This document shows, piece after piece, positions 35,086 through 45,346 of a stretch of 64,000 nt of DNA (the first letter of the stretch is position 1; each line of letters starts with the position of its first letter). The notes under the pieces were generated by a model, which was not told the DNA's origin, made no database searches, and saw nothing but the letters and a program-made list of their open reading frames with translations. Made by a program: the position numbers and the translations under genes. The stretch is taken from positions 844,501-908,500 of the forward strand of contig CM018689.1 of assembly GCA_009363875.1 (NCBI GenBank). Direction: 5' to 3'. The DNA is from Mikania micrantha. Taxonomy: Eukaryota > Streptophyta > Magnoliopsida > Asterales > Asteraceae.

Positions 35086-35098
35086 GCTCTGATACCAC
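35086..35098 (-). other. Primer-binding site of Co1
   Basis: GTGGTATCAGAGC on the minus strand directly after the 5' LTR; complement of initiator tRNA-Met. Confidence 0.92.
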
Positions 35099-35551
35099 TG
35101 TAGAATTGCTCTCGATCGATCAACGGAATCCTATTAACAGTCAAATCTATGCGGAATCTAGATTTGATCTATATGAGTCGAAGAAAAACAATCATTTATA
35201 AACATCATTTCATTGAATGTAATAATCTGATTACAATCAAATGAACAAGAACACACAGTTCTTACAATCTCACATAGAGAAAACAGATCTGTCTCACTTA
35301 CAAAAACTGAAGAAGTGACAAACCTCTAGACAAACTTGCTATATATACATACTGTTCAGACGAACCGAGCCGAACCCATAGGTTCGCCAGCCGAACCTTA
35401 AGGTTCGCTGGACGAACCTTTACAATACATAGCCTAGGTTCGCCGAACCTATACACAACCTTGCCTAGGTTCGTGGGCTAGACGAACCTATGCAAAACCT
35501 ATATAAACTTATACATTTTGAAAAGCAAACTATTACCAAAATGTCCTAACA
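35099..35551 (-). repeat. Co1 5' LTR
   Basis: 453 bp, matching 22032-22484 except at about 15 positions. It keeps a perfect 16-bp palindrome CGAACCTTAAGGTTCG (35392-35407) inside a larger inverted repeat; the 3' LTR copy has two changes there. Confidence 0.95.
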
Positions 35552-35556
35552 TCATT

Positions 35557-37509
35557 TAAAGATTTCAACCTTTTTCAAGCCTTTTTCGTCAAATATGAGC
35601 TACACATTGAGTATTAACACCGATTCTTTGTACCAAAACACTCCAAAATGTTTTGGCATCATTTTTGGCCGTAAAAAACCCCAGAAATAACCCACGATTT
35701 CGAAAATGGCGTTCTTGGTGTATCCGCAGGCGAATGACCCATACGAAGTACTCATTCGTACGAATAAGGCACTCTATTCGCCTGAGAAACTAACCATCAT
35801 GAACCTATGGATGAATGAAGACCCGCACGAACGAGGTGAACTCGATCGCATGAGGAACGAAACAAATGAGAATCAATTCCTATGAATGGATCACCTGAAT
35901 GAGAGTGGACATTCGCAGGACCTCATTCACGTGCATATGAGTCATTCGGGCAAATAGTCTATTCGTACACAGAAGAGACCAAAAATGTCTAAGTGTTGCA
36001 AGATTTACCGAAGCTACCAGTATTGGCAGAACCAATCCTTAGCTTAAATTTCAAAACTTAACCTAACAAATAACATTTCAAACTACACTCTCACGATAAT
36101 ACACTGGTCGTAACAAACTCAAAATTTATACTTCAACTAATCTGATAACGTATGAAAACACATGATCAAATCGAGTGAATACGACGGACACGAGTTTAGA
36201 CGACCTCTCGACCCATAGCAACAGGTGATTTTATAGAACCCTTTTTCTTCAATTTTTTTCTTTCAAAACCATAGGGCTGAGAACATGAAACCTCTTATTT
36301 GAATGTTATTTGAATAAGGTTTATTTTCAAATATTTCTTTCAAATGACTATTTTGTCAACCTCTTATTCGAATGTTATTACAATAAGTCTTTTAATCTAC
36401 TGTAATTAAATTGTTAGTTTTCAAAACATATAGCTCAAAAGTGTGTTTGAATGAAACCGTTTTCAAACCGAGAATTATTCACAAGAACATTAGTCAAAAC
36501 ACACAAGATTTCACGTTAATCATTAGTCAAAACAGACAAGATTAGAGGGTTCCATAAGTCTAACAAACATCCAGTGCTGAGGCTGCTACGTTACGCGAAC
36601 ATGTCAGAAAAATCAAGTCTTAGGGTTGGATTTGCGAAATCCAGCTAACAGGGCAATACAACTTAGGTTTGGTAAATGATCACATGTGTGACATTATGGA
36701 AAAACCACACTAATAAACTAACTAAATAATCTATTTCGAGATTTTCAATTCAAACAGTGCAAGAACAAACAAGAAAGGAGTGCAAACTTTGTGATTTTCA
36801 ACTAAACAAAACAAATCAAATTTTTATATATCAAGAGACAAAGCATACACTCTTTCCTAAAAACATTTTCTTTTTCAAAACATTTGTCGAGAGGAAAAGA
36901 AGTGCAGAAGTGAAGGGTGTTCGATTTCCATTTAAGACAGAATCGTGGATCACCGGAGGGGTGGTGGGTTGCGTATGCCCTATATATAAACTACCTTCGA
37001 TGATTTGAGATGGTGTTAGTAATGAGGTTCAACAAGATTTACACATTCTTTTTAAAACCATTTGCGAACAAAAAGAGATTTATTCAAACCACCGATATGA
37101 ACTTACCAACCTAGTGTTGACCGTTTTATTTACATGTGTCTCAGGTGATGAGATGATGTAAGAGTTATGTCTTTTAAATATACAGTTAGGGACCAAACTA
37201 GAGGACCTAACTCAATTGCTTACAAGCATGAGCAGTCTTGGCGGCTACAAGATTAAAGACTTGTTCTATTGCAAGCAATTTTGTAGATTTCTTGGGCGTG
37301 TCCAAGAGGTGTAACATTTCCACTGTAGCAAAGTCAAATCATTGTACCCATACAAGTTGTAATTTAACTTTTTTATTTGGTTGTAAAGTTAGCTTACTCA
37401 TATATGTCATGTGCAATGAATACAATCTCAACACACCGATGCAATAGTGCCCTGGGATTATTCTGCTAGACGGAAAAGTCCATCCATCCGGTCTGCCCGG
37501 GGTGTGACA
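35557..37509 (+). repeat. Gy3 LTR, segment 3 of 3
   Basis: Resumes after the Co1 duplication TCATT (35552-35556) and ends CCCGGGGTGTGACA at 37509, directly before a primer-binding site. It contains the segment GTGGTGGGTTGCGTATGCCC (near 36961) found in the other Gypsy LTRs. I see no gene in this 1.95 kb; the ORFs at 36757 and 37238 have no recognisable protein features. Confidence 0.8.
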
Positions 37510-37944
37510 GATTGGTATCAGAGCCATGGTTATAGAGAAGTAGGTCATTTACTTAAATGGTCTGGCCTAGACTATAACCTAGGGACCTCATGTAGAGAAT
37601 CTAAGATAGGAAAAGTTGCATATGTTACCTGTGTTTAGTCACGAGTATCAACTGATATAATTTCGGAAGTAATCAGAATGTCTCCTAAAGAACAAGCACA
37701 CACCAATATAGAGACCACTATTCTACCTACTATTATGTGGAACAACTCATCGCAGTTATCCCTGACATCATGAAACGAATAAATCACAACCTCCATCATC
37801 TAAGATGTACCTTCGGTATTCCAAGGATGGAAGTAGAAGCAACCAAAAGAGAATCGATGGATGAATCCAGCCATCCTCCCACCAAGAAACGAAGACTACC
37901 AAGAACTTCAAGAGACCCGATTCCAAAAACCAAGCGGTTCCCTG
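37510..37944 (+). pseudogene. Primer-binding site, leader and gag start of a second Gy3 unit
   Basis: TTGGTATCAGAGCC (37512-37525) right after the LTR is a tRNA-Met primer site. A leader follows, then ATG at 37678-37680 (MSPKEQAHTN). A frameshift moves the gag N-terminus to another frame, where QLIAVIPDIMKRINHN matches the Gy4 gag segment ELKEVIPDMVSMINSN. Gy4 is inserted at 37945 and the remainder is not seen to its right. With the Gy3 gag/pol upstream of the same LTR, this indicates two Gypsy units in tandem sharing one LTR. Confidence 0.75.
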
Positions 37945-39958
37945 TGTCACACCTTGAGACGGCGGGCTGGATCGACATTCCCGTTGGGCGGAAGGTTCTC
38001 GGGGTGTGATATCGAGTCATAATAAAAATGATCAGATTGTTTACATGGCACATGATATATAATGAGAAATGCTAAAATGACATTGATATAGAATTACAAA
38101 GTTAAATTACACATGTCATGTTCATAATTTAACAAAGTAAATCTACACGAAAGAATCAAAGAGTGGCTATCTTGTATCTACACAAGATTTAAAAAAGATG
38201 ATTCACAAATATGTCATTCAAAACATGCACAACACAAAAGAAAGTTAAGTCCTCTATATAGTCCCACTAGGTTAAACCCTGATGTCTGGTGACTAAACAT
38301 GTTCGTCACCTGAGAAAACATGCATTTAAAACAAGTCAAAACTAGGTTGGTGAGTTCATAAGTTTTGTAAATGAAAAAAATTGTAATTTGATATTCTCAA
38401 GTCATAGTGTCACACACAAGTCTTATTGAATTTGATATGTCTTATCTCACAACAATGACCTCTCCATAGTAGAGTTTACTGAAATTCACTTCTATTATTA
38501 AAAGTGACAGTAAACCCATTTATAGTGTTCACAACTTGAATGAATAGAGCATAAATGGGACTCATTATGGTCCTCACGTAATCAGACCACAATGCCTGCA
38601 ATTTACCTCTATTCATTTGAAATCTCATACAGACTCAGTGCCTTCACAACGAATCTGTCACCAGTAATATGACATGAGTGAAATCAATCGCTCAATCTCC
38701 CAATTTACAAAATCGAAGGGTACAATTACTAATAGTGTCTGTTGATTAATATCACCCATCTGGACGTTTACCAAACCTGACTGATGCCTGCCAAGTTACC
38801 GGTCATATGATACAGGTCAATGATAATGATTACGAATAACGTACCGACCTCACTCGCTGGAGGTTTGTCAAACCTATGGTACCACTACGCTATCTTCGGT
38901 TTAGCCTCTTTTAAACAAATGGTAACGATATAGAGAGAGACTTACAACTAGACATGAATACTTGACACATGAATACAGTGATATAATGCAATCAAGCTTA
39001 ATAGTAATCAAATTGTTGTTATGTGTTTTCCCATTGTTATAGTCTCATTGTCATCTCATCTCATTGTTATGATGTCAAGGTCTTTAACATAGTGTCATCT
39101 CATTCTTGTTATCTCTTGTAATTGTCTCAATGTCATCTCAATGTTATAAACACAGTGCTATAAGAACTAGTCCTACTACACTTGTTAATACCATTGTTTG
39201 ATGATATCATGAAGTTATGTAGTCATGATATCATTCCTGATATGTCATATAAATTGAAATTCGTACTTGAATTATCTCATAGGATATAATTGTCATTTCA
39301 CAAACAAGCATAGATATAGATGTGATAATAAAGATGAAACCTTTATTATCTTGTAAAGATGATTAATGAAATAATGTACTAAAATATTTTAAATAAAGAA
39401 ATTAGTATGTTTCTCAGCCCCGCATTTGAAATCAAAAGATTAGAAAATGGGCATATGAACTCACCTTGATGTTGAACTGTGTTTTATTCAATGTGTTTCA
39501 CACTTATAAGTATAAGTGATTTTCTCATGTTTTAACCCTAAAGTTGGTTAACTTGTGTAAATCCTTGTTATTTGAGTATCCTTTGTTCCCTTTGTGATAT
39601 AACATACTAACACTTAACCATTTTAGGCTAAGCATAGTATATTATAACATTCCTTGTTTATGTGTTATAAAACTTGCCCTCAAACTTTAACATGCAGTAT
39701 ATGTTTTGAAACCATGATATTTTCAAAGTAAAGCTCAAGTTTTAGGTTTTAGGTTTTAAGTCAAAAACATGGTTATTATTTCTTTGTTTTAACTACACTT
39801 GTTATTAACATCTAAGTGTCCTAATCTAAGTGATTTGTTATAAACCCGGGTTTACTGAGGAATTAAATGCTTAGTGATTGGCAAGCAATTATACCAGGTT
39901 GGTGATGACAGAGAGGGGTGGTTGAGAGGTTTAATGAGGAATTAAACGCTTTTTAGAG

Positions 39959-39966
39959 TTTATATA
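39959..39966 (-). promoter_or_regulatory. TATA box of the Gy4 3' LTR
   Basis: TATATAAA on the minus strand, about 223 bp downstream of dyad module B, as in the 4056-4895 fragment. Confidence 0.7.
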
Positions 39967-40188
39967 CCCGGTTTCATTTCGGGTTCTTTCGGGTTGTTCG
40001 GTGTTACGTTTTCGTTACGTTTACGAAACGTAACAAAGATTTACATAATTTTAAATAAAATAGTCTTCTTTTAACCTTTTTAAGGTTATAATTCCTAACA
40101 AATCTTGTAAGTTTCTTTTTCTTATTTAAATATTTCGTAATCATTTATTTTTACGGTTTCGTCAGATCTTATGACCTTCGCGCGTATT

Positions 40189-40316
40189 CCTTCGAATCGT
40201 CACCCGAACAAACACGACGATGGCTTTACTTTATGATTTCGTTTTCTACTTTTCAGATATCATTTAGAATGTTAAACCCACAAATATTTTTGTGTGAATC
40301 GTCACCCACACAAACA
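40189..40316 (-). promoter_or_regulatory. Two TGACG dyad modules in the Gy4 3' LTR
   Basis: Module A (40287-40316) has arms TTTTTGTGTG and CACACAAACA (9 of 10 paired) around the exact core GGTGACGATT (minus strand). Module B (40189-40210) has the exact core with weaker arms CCTTCG/CGAACA. Confidence 0.55.
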
Positions 40317-40704
40317 CTCTGTCAGTTTATTATTCGTAAATGATATTGAAATGTTGTTTTGAAATTGACTTTCTCACTGACGTACACAACTAAGCCTAAT
40401 CATTTTCCCATTGTTATTTTTGATTTCACATTGTTTTCTCATGGGATTGCCGGCTATCTGATTCCTGTTATTTGTGGGAATCAGATCATAACCGAATTGT
40501 TTTTGTCATTCGTCATGAATTCTAGTTATTTCACATGATTTGTTGTATATAAATATTCCAATTCTCATTGAAATACATACTACTATTAAATGTTTTCACA
40601 AAACTGTTATCACATAATTGTTTATCACATAGTATTCACACATAGTAATAAATGAAAGTACACATACCGTACGGTTGCCGGGCGGTCAGGTAATAGTTGC
40701 CACA

Positions 40705-40721
40705 GTTTCCTCTTATTAAAG
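40705..40721 (-). other. Polypurine tract of Gy4
   Basis: CTTTAATAAGAGGAAAC on the minus strand before the 3' LTR; purine-rich but weaker than the tracts of Gy1 and Gy2. Confidence 0.75.
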
Positions 40722-40762
40722 AAATTTTGTCCCTAAATTTAAGCATCATTGTCAAGTACTAC

Positions 40763-41974
40763 TTATTCTGGAAACATGTGAGGATACTTTGACTTCATGC
40801 GATCTTCATGATCCCAGGTACATTCTGCTCTGCGTTTGGAGTTCCAACAAACCTTCACGATAGGGATACGGCTTCGTTTCAGTCTCTTCACTTGACGATC
40901 CATAATCTCTACAAGTTCTTCAACGAAGTGTAGTTGCTCATCAACTTGTATTTCCTCTAGTGGTATAACTAACGATTCATCACAAAGGCATTTCTTGAGA
41001 TTTGACACATAAAACACATCGTGTACCCCGCTTAGCTCCTTAGGATGTCTGAGTCTGTATGCCACAGGACAAATTCGTTATGTTATCTCGAACATTCCGA
41101 CATACCTTGGTGCTAACTTGCCTTCATCCCCAAAACGAACTACACCTTTCCAGTGGGACACTTTCAACATGACTCGGTCACCCACTTGGAATTCCAAAGG
41201 CTTTAGCCGTTTTGCTGCGTAATTCTTATGGCGACTACGTGCTGCTTGTAGTTTCTACTAAATCTGGGTAATCTTGTCAGTTGTTTCTTTAATAAGCTCA
41301 GGCCCAGTGATCCTGTTATCTCCCACTTCGGTCCAACAAGTTGGCGATCGACATTTTCTACCATACAGTGCTTTGAATGGTGCGCATCCAATACAGCTAT
41401 GGTAGCTATTGTTGTACGAGAACTCAATAAGTGGTAAATGTGCGTCCCAACTTCCACCGAAGTCAAGTACGCATGTCCTTAACATATCCTCTAGGGTTTG
41501 AATGGTTCGCTCGCTTTGGCCATCCGTTTGTGGATGATAAACGGTGCTTAAGTTTACGTTTGTCCCTAAGGATTGTTGCAATGATTGCGAGAACCTTGAT
41601 GTAAATCGACTGTCCCGGTCTGAAATAATAGATAGTGGCACACAGTGACGCACTACTATTTCATTGACATAAAGTCTTGCTAGTTTCTCCATTTTGTAAT
41701 TCTCCCGTATTGGCAAAAAGTGAGCAGACTTGGTCAATCGATCAATGATGACCCATATGGAATCACGCCCGCTGGAAGTGCGGGGTAGCTTGGTAATGAA
41801 ATCCATAGCTACTTGTTCCCACTTCCATTGTGATATATTGGGTTGTTCGAACAAACCTGATGGTTTCTGGTGTTCAGCTTTGACTTTGGCACATGTGAGG
41901 CACTTACCAACATAAATAGCCACATCCTTCTTCATCCCCGGCCACCAATAAAATGTCCTAAGATCTTGGTACAT
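40763..41974 (-). pseudogene. Gy4 integrase
   Basis: The zinc-domain end (MYQDLRTFYWWPGMKKDV, CLTCAKVKAEHQKP) leads to the catalytic core with D in VAMDFITKLPR, D in IISDRDSRFTSRF and E in DGQSERTIQTLEDML, then FSYNNSYHSCIGCAPFKALYGRK. The C-terminal domain lies in 40763-41257 (YRLRHPKELSGVHDVFYVSN, CWNSKRRAECTWDHEDRMKS, YPHMF). A stop after KITQI (near 41258) and another near 41080 break the frame. The C-terminus aligns with Gy1 and Gy5. Confidence 0.92.
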
Positions 41975-42670
41975 CTTATCAGCACCTGGATGAATAGAAT
42001 AGCGTCTTCTGTGTGCCTCGTCAAGAATAAGCTTCCAGAGTTCATCTATTGCCGAGATCCATACACGGTCCTGATAATAGACAACCCCATCTTGTTTTGT
42101 CTCAAAATGTTTCTCTGCTCCACAATCGAGCTCGTTCCTCTAATTGTTTCTTACCACTGCTTCTTGTTGTGCTTGTAGGATTTGATCTCCCAGACTTATT
42201 TGCACTGTCATTCCCATTGCTCTAACACACAAGGGTTTGACTCTTACCTTCCGGCTAAAAGCATCAGCAACAACGTTAACTTTGCTCGGATGGTATTTGA
42301 TCACACAATCGTAACCGTTCAGGAGCTCAACCCAACATCTTTGTCGCATGTTAAGCTCCTTCTAATCAAATATATGTTGTAAGCTCTTGTGATCTGTTAA
42401 AATTGTGCCTTTAGTACAATACAGGTAATTCCTCCAAATCTTTAAGGCAAAGAAAACAGCTCCCAATTCTAAGTCATGCGTCGTGTAATTCTTCTCGTGT
42501 ATTTTCAATTTTCGTGACGCGTCGGCAATGATTTTGTCTCGTTGCATTAACACACAACCGAGTCCCAGATGGGAAGCATCACACTATACTACAAAGTCAT
42601 CATTGCCTTCAGGGAGTGTTAAGATTGGAGAATTGCAGAATCTTTATTACAATGTCTGCAACTACTTTTC
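41975..42670 (-). pseudogene. Gy4 RNase H and connection to integrase
   Basis: RNase H is recognisable as CVLMQRDKIIADASRKLKIHE, THDLELGAVFFALKIWRNYLY, LTDHKSLQHIFD, NMRQRCWVELLNGYD and VNVVADAFSRKVR. A TAG between HIFD and KELNM and further frame breaks interrupt it. The stretch up to integrase (ISLGDQILQAQQEAV) is partly readable. Confidence 0.88.
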
Positions 42671-43447
42671 CTATTTCTGTGTCCACACAAATGGTTCCCT
42701 TTTCTGGGTTGAGTTAGTGAGTGGCAAGGCTATCTTAGAGAAGTTCAAAATGAATCTCCCGTAATAACCCGCCAAACCTAGAAATGATCTGATCTCAGTA
42801 GGTGTTGTGGGAACATCCCAATTCTTGATTGTTTCAATCTTGGCAGGGTCCACATGGATTCCATTATGTTAATCACATGACCCAAGAACTAAACTTCTCT
42901 TAGCCAGAATTCATACTTGGAGAATTTGGCATAGAGTTGTTCATTCTTCAGAAGTTCCAAGATTGTTTTAAGATGTTTTTCATGTTCTTTCTCACTCTTG
43001 GAATAGATCAATATATCGTCAATGAACACAATAACAAATTATGTTCATAAGATCCATGAACACTACCTGTGCATTCGTCAATCCGAATGGAATCACCATA
43101 AACTCGTAGTGACCATATAGGGTACGTAAGGCCGTCTTGGGTATGTCTTCCTTTTTAATCCGGAGCTGGTAATAACCTGAATGCAGGTCTATCTTTGAGT
43201 AATACTAAGCTCCCTGTAATTGATCGAACATATCATCAATCCGCGGTAGCAGACACCGATTCTTGATGATGAGGTTGTTAAGCTCTTTGTAATCAATACA
43301 CATCCTGAAGAATCCATCCTTTTTCTTGACAAACAACACCGGAGTTCCCCATGGTGAGAAACTCGGTCGGATGAACCCTTTGTCCAATAAATCTTGTAAT
43401 TGATTGGACAGTTCCTGCATTTCTGATGGTGCTAGTCTATAAGGAGA
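42671..43447 (-). pseudogene. Gy4 reverse transcriptase
   Basis: Motifs: YRLAPSEMQELSNQLQDLLDKGFIRPSF (split), LFVKKKDGFFRMCIDYKELNNL, PRIDDMFDQLQGA, then TLYGHYEFMVIPFGLTNAQ, FIDDILIYS (near 43005-43040), and MDPAKIETIKNWDVPTTPTE with FLGLAGYYGRFI. A short deletion before FIDD, the TAG after QLQGA, and several frameshifts disable it. Confidence 0.88.
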
Positions 43448-44073
43448 CTAGGCCACAGGATCCACTCCCAGAACTAAATCGATTCGGAATTGCAACGATC
43501 GCTCGGGTGGCAATCCTGATAGATCATCTGGAAACACGTCCGCATAATCCTTTACTATGAGTACTTCTTGAATCTTGATTATCTTCTTGTCTTTCTCCAC
43601 CACATGTGCTAGGAATGCTACACATTGATTCCTTAAGCACTTGCGTGCCTTCATGCATGATATTAATTTGACACTGCGATTCTCTTTATCTCCATGGATC
43701 TCCAACACATGATCGTTCTCCACGGGGATACATAATAGCTTTTCGAAACAAATGATTTCAACCCTGTTAAGGGACAACCAGTCCATTCCTACAACGATGT
43801 TGAAACTGCCTAATTCCATCGGTATCAAATCGATGAAAATGTTTGCTCATCAAGTGTCAATGGGCAGTTCCTAAGTATTGTACTAACTGCTCTCTGTTTG
43901 CCCTTTGCTACCTCTATGGTGTAAGGGGAGTCTAAAGATATGATTAATTTTACGTGCAAAGTCAAACGAGAGAAAACTCTGATCCACGCCAGTGTCAAAT
44001 AATATAGATGCATAAAATTCATATAAAAGAAATGTACCAGTGACCACGTTCGGGTCCTATCGTGCAGTCGCAT
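43448..44073 (-). pseudogene. Gy4 protease and protease-RT linker
   Basis: FDTG-type protease sequence is recoverable near 43985-44030 in a shifted frame (the Gy6 counterpart reads ILFDTGADQSFISS). ILRNCPLTLDEQTF and MIPMELGSFNIVVGMDWLSLN follow, then the linker ending DYADVFPDDLSGLPPERSLQFRIDL. Stops and shifts separate the parts. Confidence 0.82.
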
Positions 44074-45170
44074 CTCCTAGTGCAAAAGCCCATCCTCCAG
44101 ATACGGGATCCCGTTGTTGTACTTTCTTGGGACAGTCCCTTGAGAAGTGTCCAAGTTCGCCACGGGTGTAGCAAGACCTGTTATTAGCAGCAACAGGCAT
44201 CACCACTGCATTGTTGTTCCTGTTCTGGGGCCCTGGGTTCCACAACTCGTGCATTGTCTACACTGAGTAGCTGGTTGGTGGTGATACTGACATTTGTTGC
44301 ATTGAAGAGCCGTCACAGTATACGGCCTCTTGATTTGAAGTGGTGGTGGTTTAGTTGCTTGTTGAACGGGAGTGGTCGCAACATATTTCTTTACCACTTT
44401 TTGCTTCTTAGTCAGGTGTCTGTCTGGCTTCTTGGAATTCCCTTGTTTGCTTGACTCCGCTTCCTTCTTTAGTGCACCGGAGGCAACCATTACATCAGTC
44501 AAAGTTGCTGATAATGTAACAGCCATCTCCAGTGTAGTTGGGTGGGCAGCAATCATATGCCCTTGGATACAGGCCGGTAGTCCACCTGAGGCATAGTAAA
44601 TGCCTCATCTCTTCCCCTTAGATACAAGCCGGTAGTCCCCTGAGGCATAGTTCGGTCTCCAACTTCTTTAGTTCATTCCTCGAGCAGAACTCGCCCCTTA
44701 GCAAAGTCTTCAAATCCTCCTAAGGCATAGTTAGTGCCTCATCTCTTCCCCTGATTTGAACCTGTGCATTCCACAAGGTCAGCGCTCGTTTGTTGAACGA
44801 GCCTGCAACATATCTCACCTTATGTTGATCGGGGCAGCCACTGATGTCAAGGGTTGTCTCCATCTTCTCGATCCATTGAATCAAGCCGACAGCTCCTGTA
44901 GGAGTAGTCTAGATGGTTTCTTGTGTTTCCGTTTCCCTCACCGGATGAGTTTCTGGTGTTGTTGCTATTGTTACTGTTAATCATGCTCACCATGTCAGGA
45001 ATCACCTCCTTTAGTTCACTTGTCAGCAAAGTGGCCAACGCTATGGTGGCAGGATCCAACTCATGGTTCTTGTTATGATTGTGAGGTGGAGTATGTGGGG
45101 GAGGAGGAGGTGGAGGAGGAGGTTGCGGTGGTGGTGGAGGTAGTAGTGGTGGTGGTTTCCACGGCTGCAT
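44057..45170 (-). pseudogene. Gy4 gag with proline-rich N-terminus
   Basis: The likely start is ATG at 45168-45170 (MQPWKPPPLLPPPPPQ), then a proline tract encoded by a GGT/GGA-rich repeat, and ATIALATLLTSELKEVIPDMVSMIN. The gag core is scrambled near 44572-44760, where CCTGAGGCATAG and GCCTCATCTCTTCCCC recur as local duplications. It continues GLPACIQGHMIAAHPTTLEMAVTLSATLTDVMVASGALKKEAE and a zinc region (CNKCQYHHQPATQC; CYTRGELGHFSRDC, where the second Cys is Arg). Frameshifts separate these pieces. Confidence 0.83.
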
Positions 45171-45330
45171 TCGGATCACAACCGAATGAACATAGGTTAG
45201 TGCAATGATCGAATGCGGAAGACACATGCAAATAAAATCCTAAGTCCTATGTTCTCTACATGAAGGATCCCTAGGTTATAGTCAAGGCCAAACCGTTTAA
45301 GTAATATGAACTATATTTCTCTATAATCAT

Positions 45331-45345
45331 GGCTCTGATAACAAT
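45331..45345 (-). other. Primer-binding site of Gy4
   Basis: ATTGTTATCAGAGCC on the minus strand; one G-to-T change from TTGGTATCAGAGCC. Confidence 0.85.
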
Positions 45346-45346
45346 C

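Larger units (their letters stand above)
22032..35551 (-). mobile_element. Complete Sirevirus-like Copia retrotransposon Co1 (13.5 kb)
   Basis: Two 453-bp LTRs (TGTAGAATTGC...TGTCCTAACA) and a 5-bp duplication TCATT (22027-22031, 35552-35556) bound the element. The interior, on the minus strand, has a tRNA-Met primer site, gag with several zinc knuckles, pol in Copia order (protease, integrase, RT, RNase H), a 2.2-kb spacer, a third ORF of about 1,160 codons, and a polypurine tract. A large third ORF after pol is known in Sireviruses. The LTRs differ at about 15 of 453 positions (3.3%), so Co1 is older than Gy2. All coding parts carry stops or frameshifts. Confidence 0.95.
37945..40704 (-). 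repeat. Gy4 3' LTR (2.76 kb)
   Basis: On the minus strand it starts TGTGGCAACTATTACCTG at 40704 and ends AAGGTGTGACA at 37945. It holds dyad modules, a TATA box, and a clean deletion near 38468 relative to the 5' LTR. No gene seen. Confidence 0.88.

Noticed and set aside
36757..37008. 83-codon ORF in Gy3 LTR segment 3
   Set aside because: Low-complexity translation in an LTR, not maintained in related LTRs.
37737..38009. 90-codon ORF crossing from the gag start into the Gy4 LTR
   Set aside because: The first half is the Gy3 gag N-terminus; the second half reads through the insertion and is not a real fusion protein.
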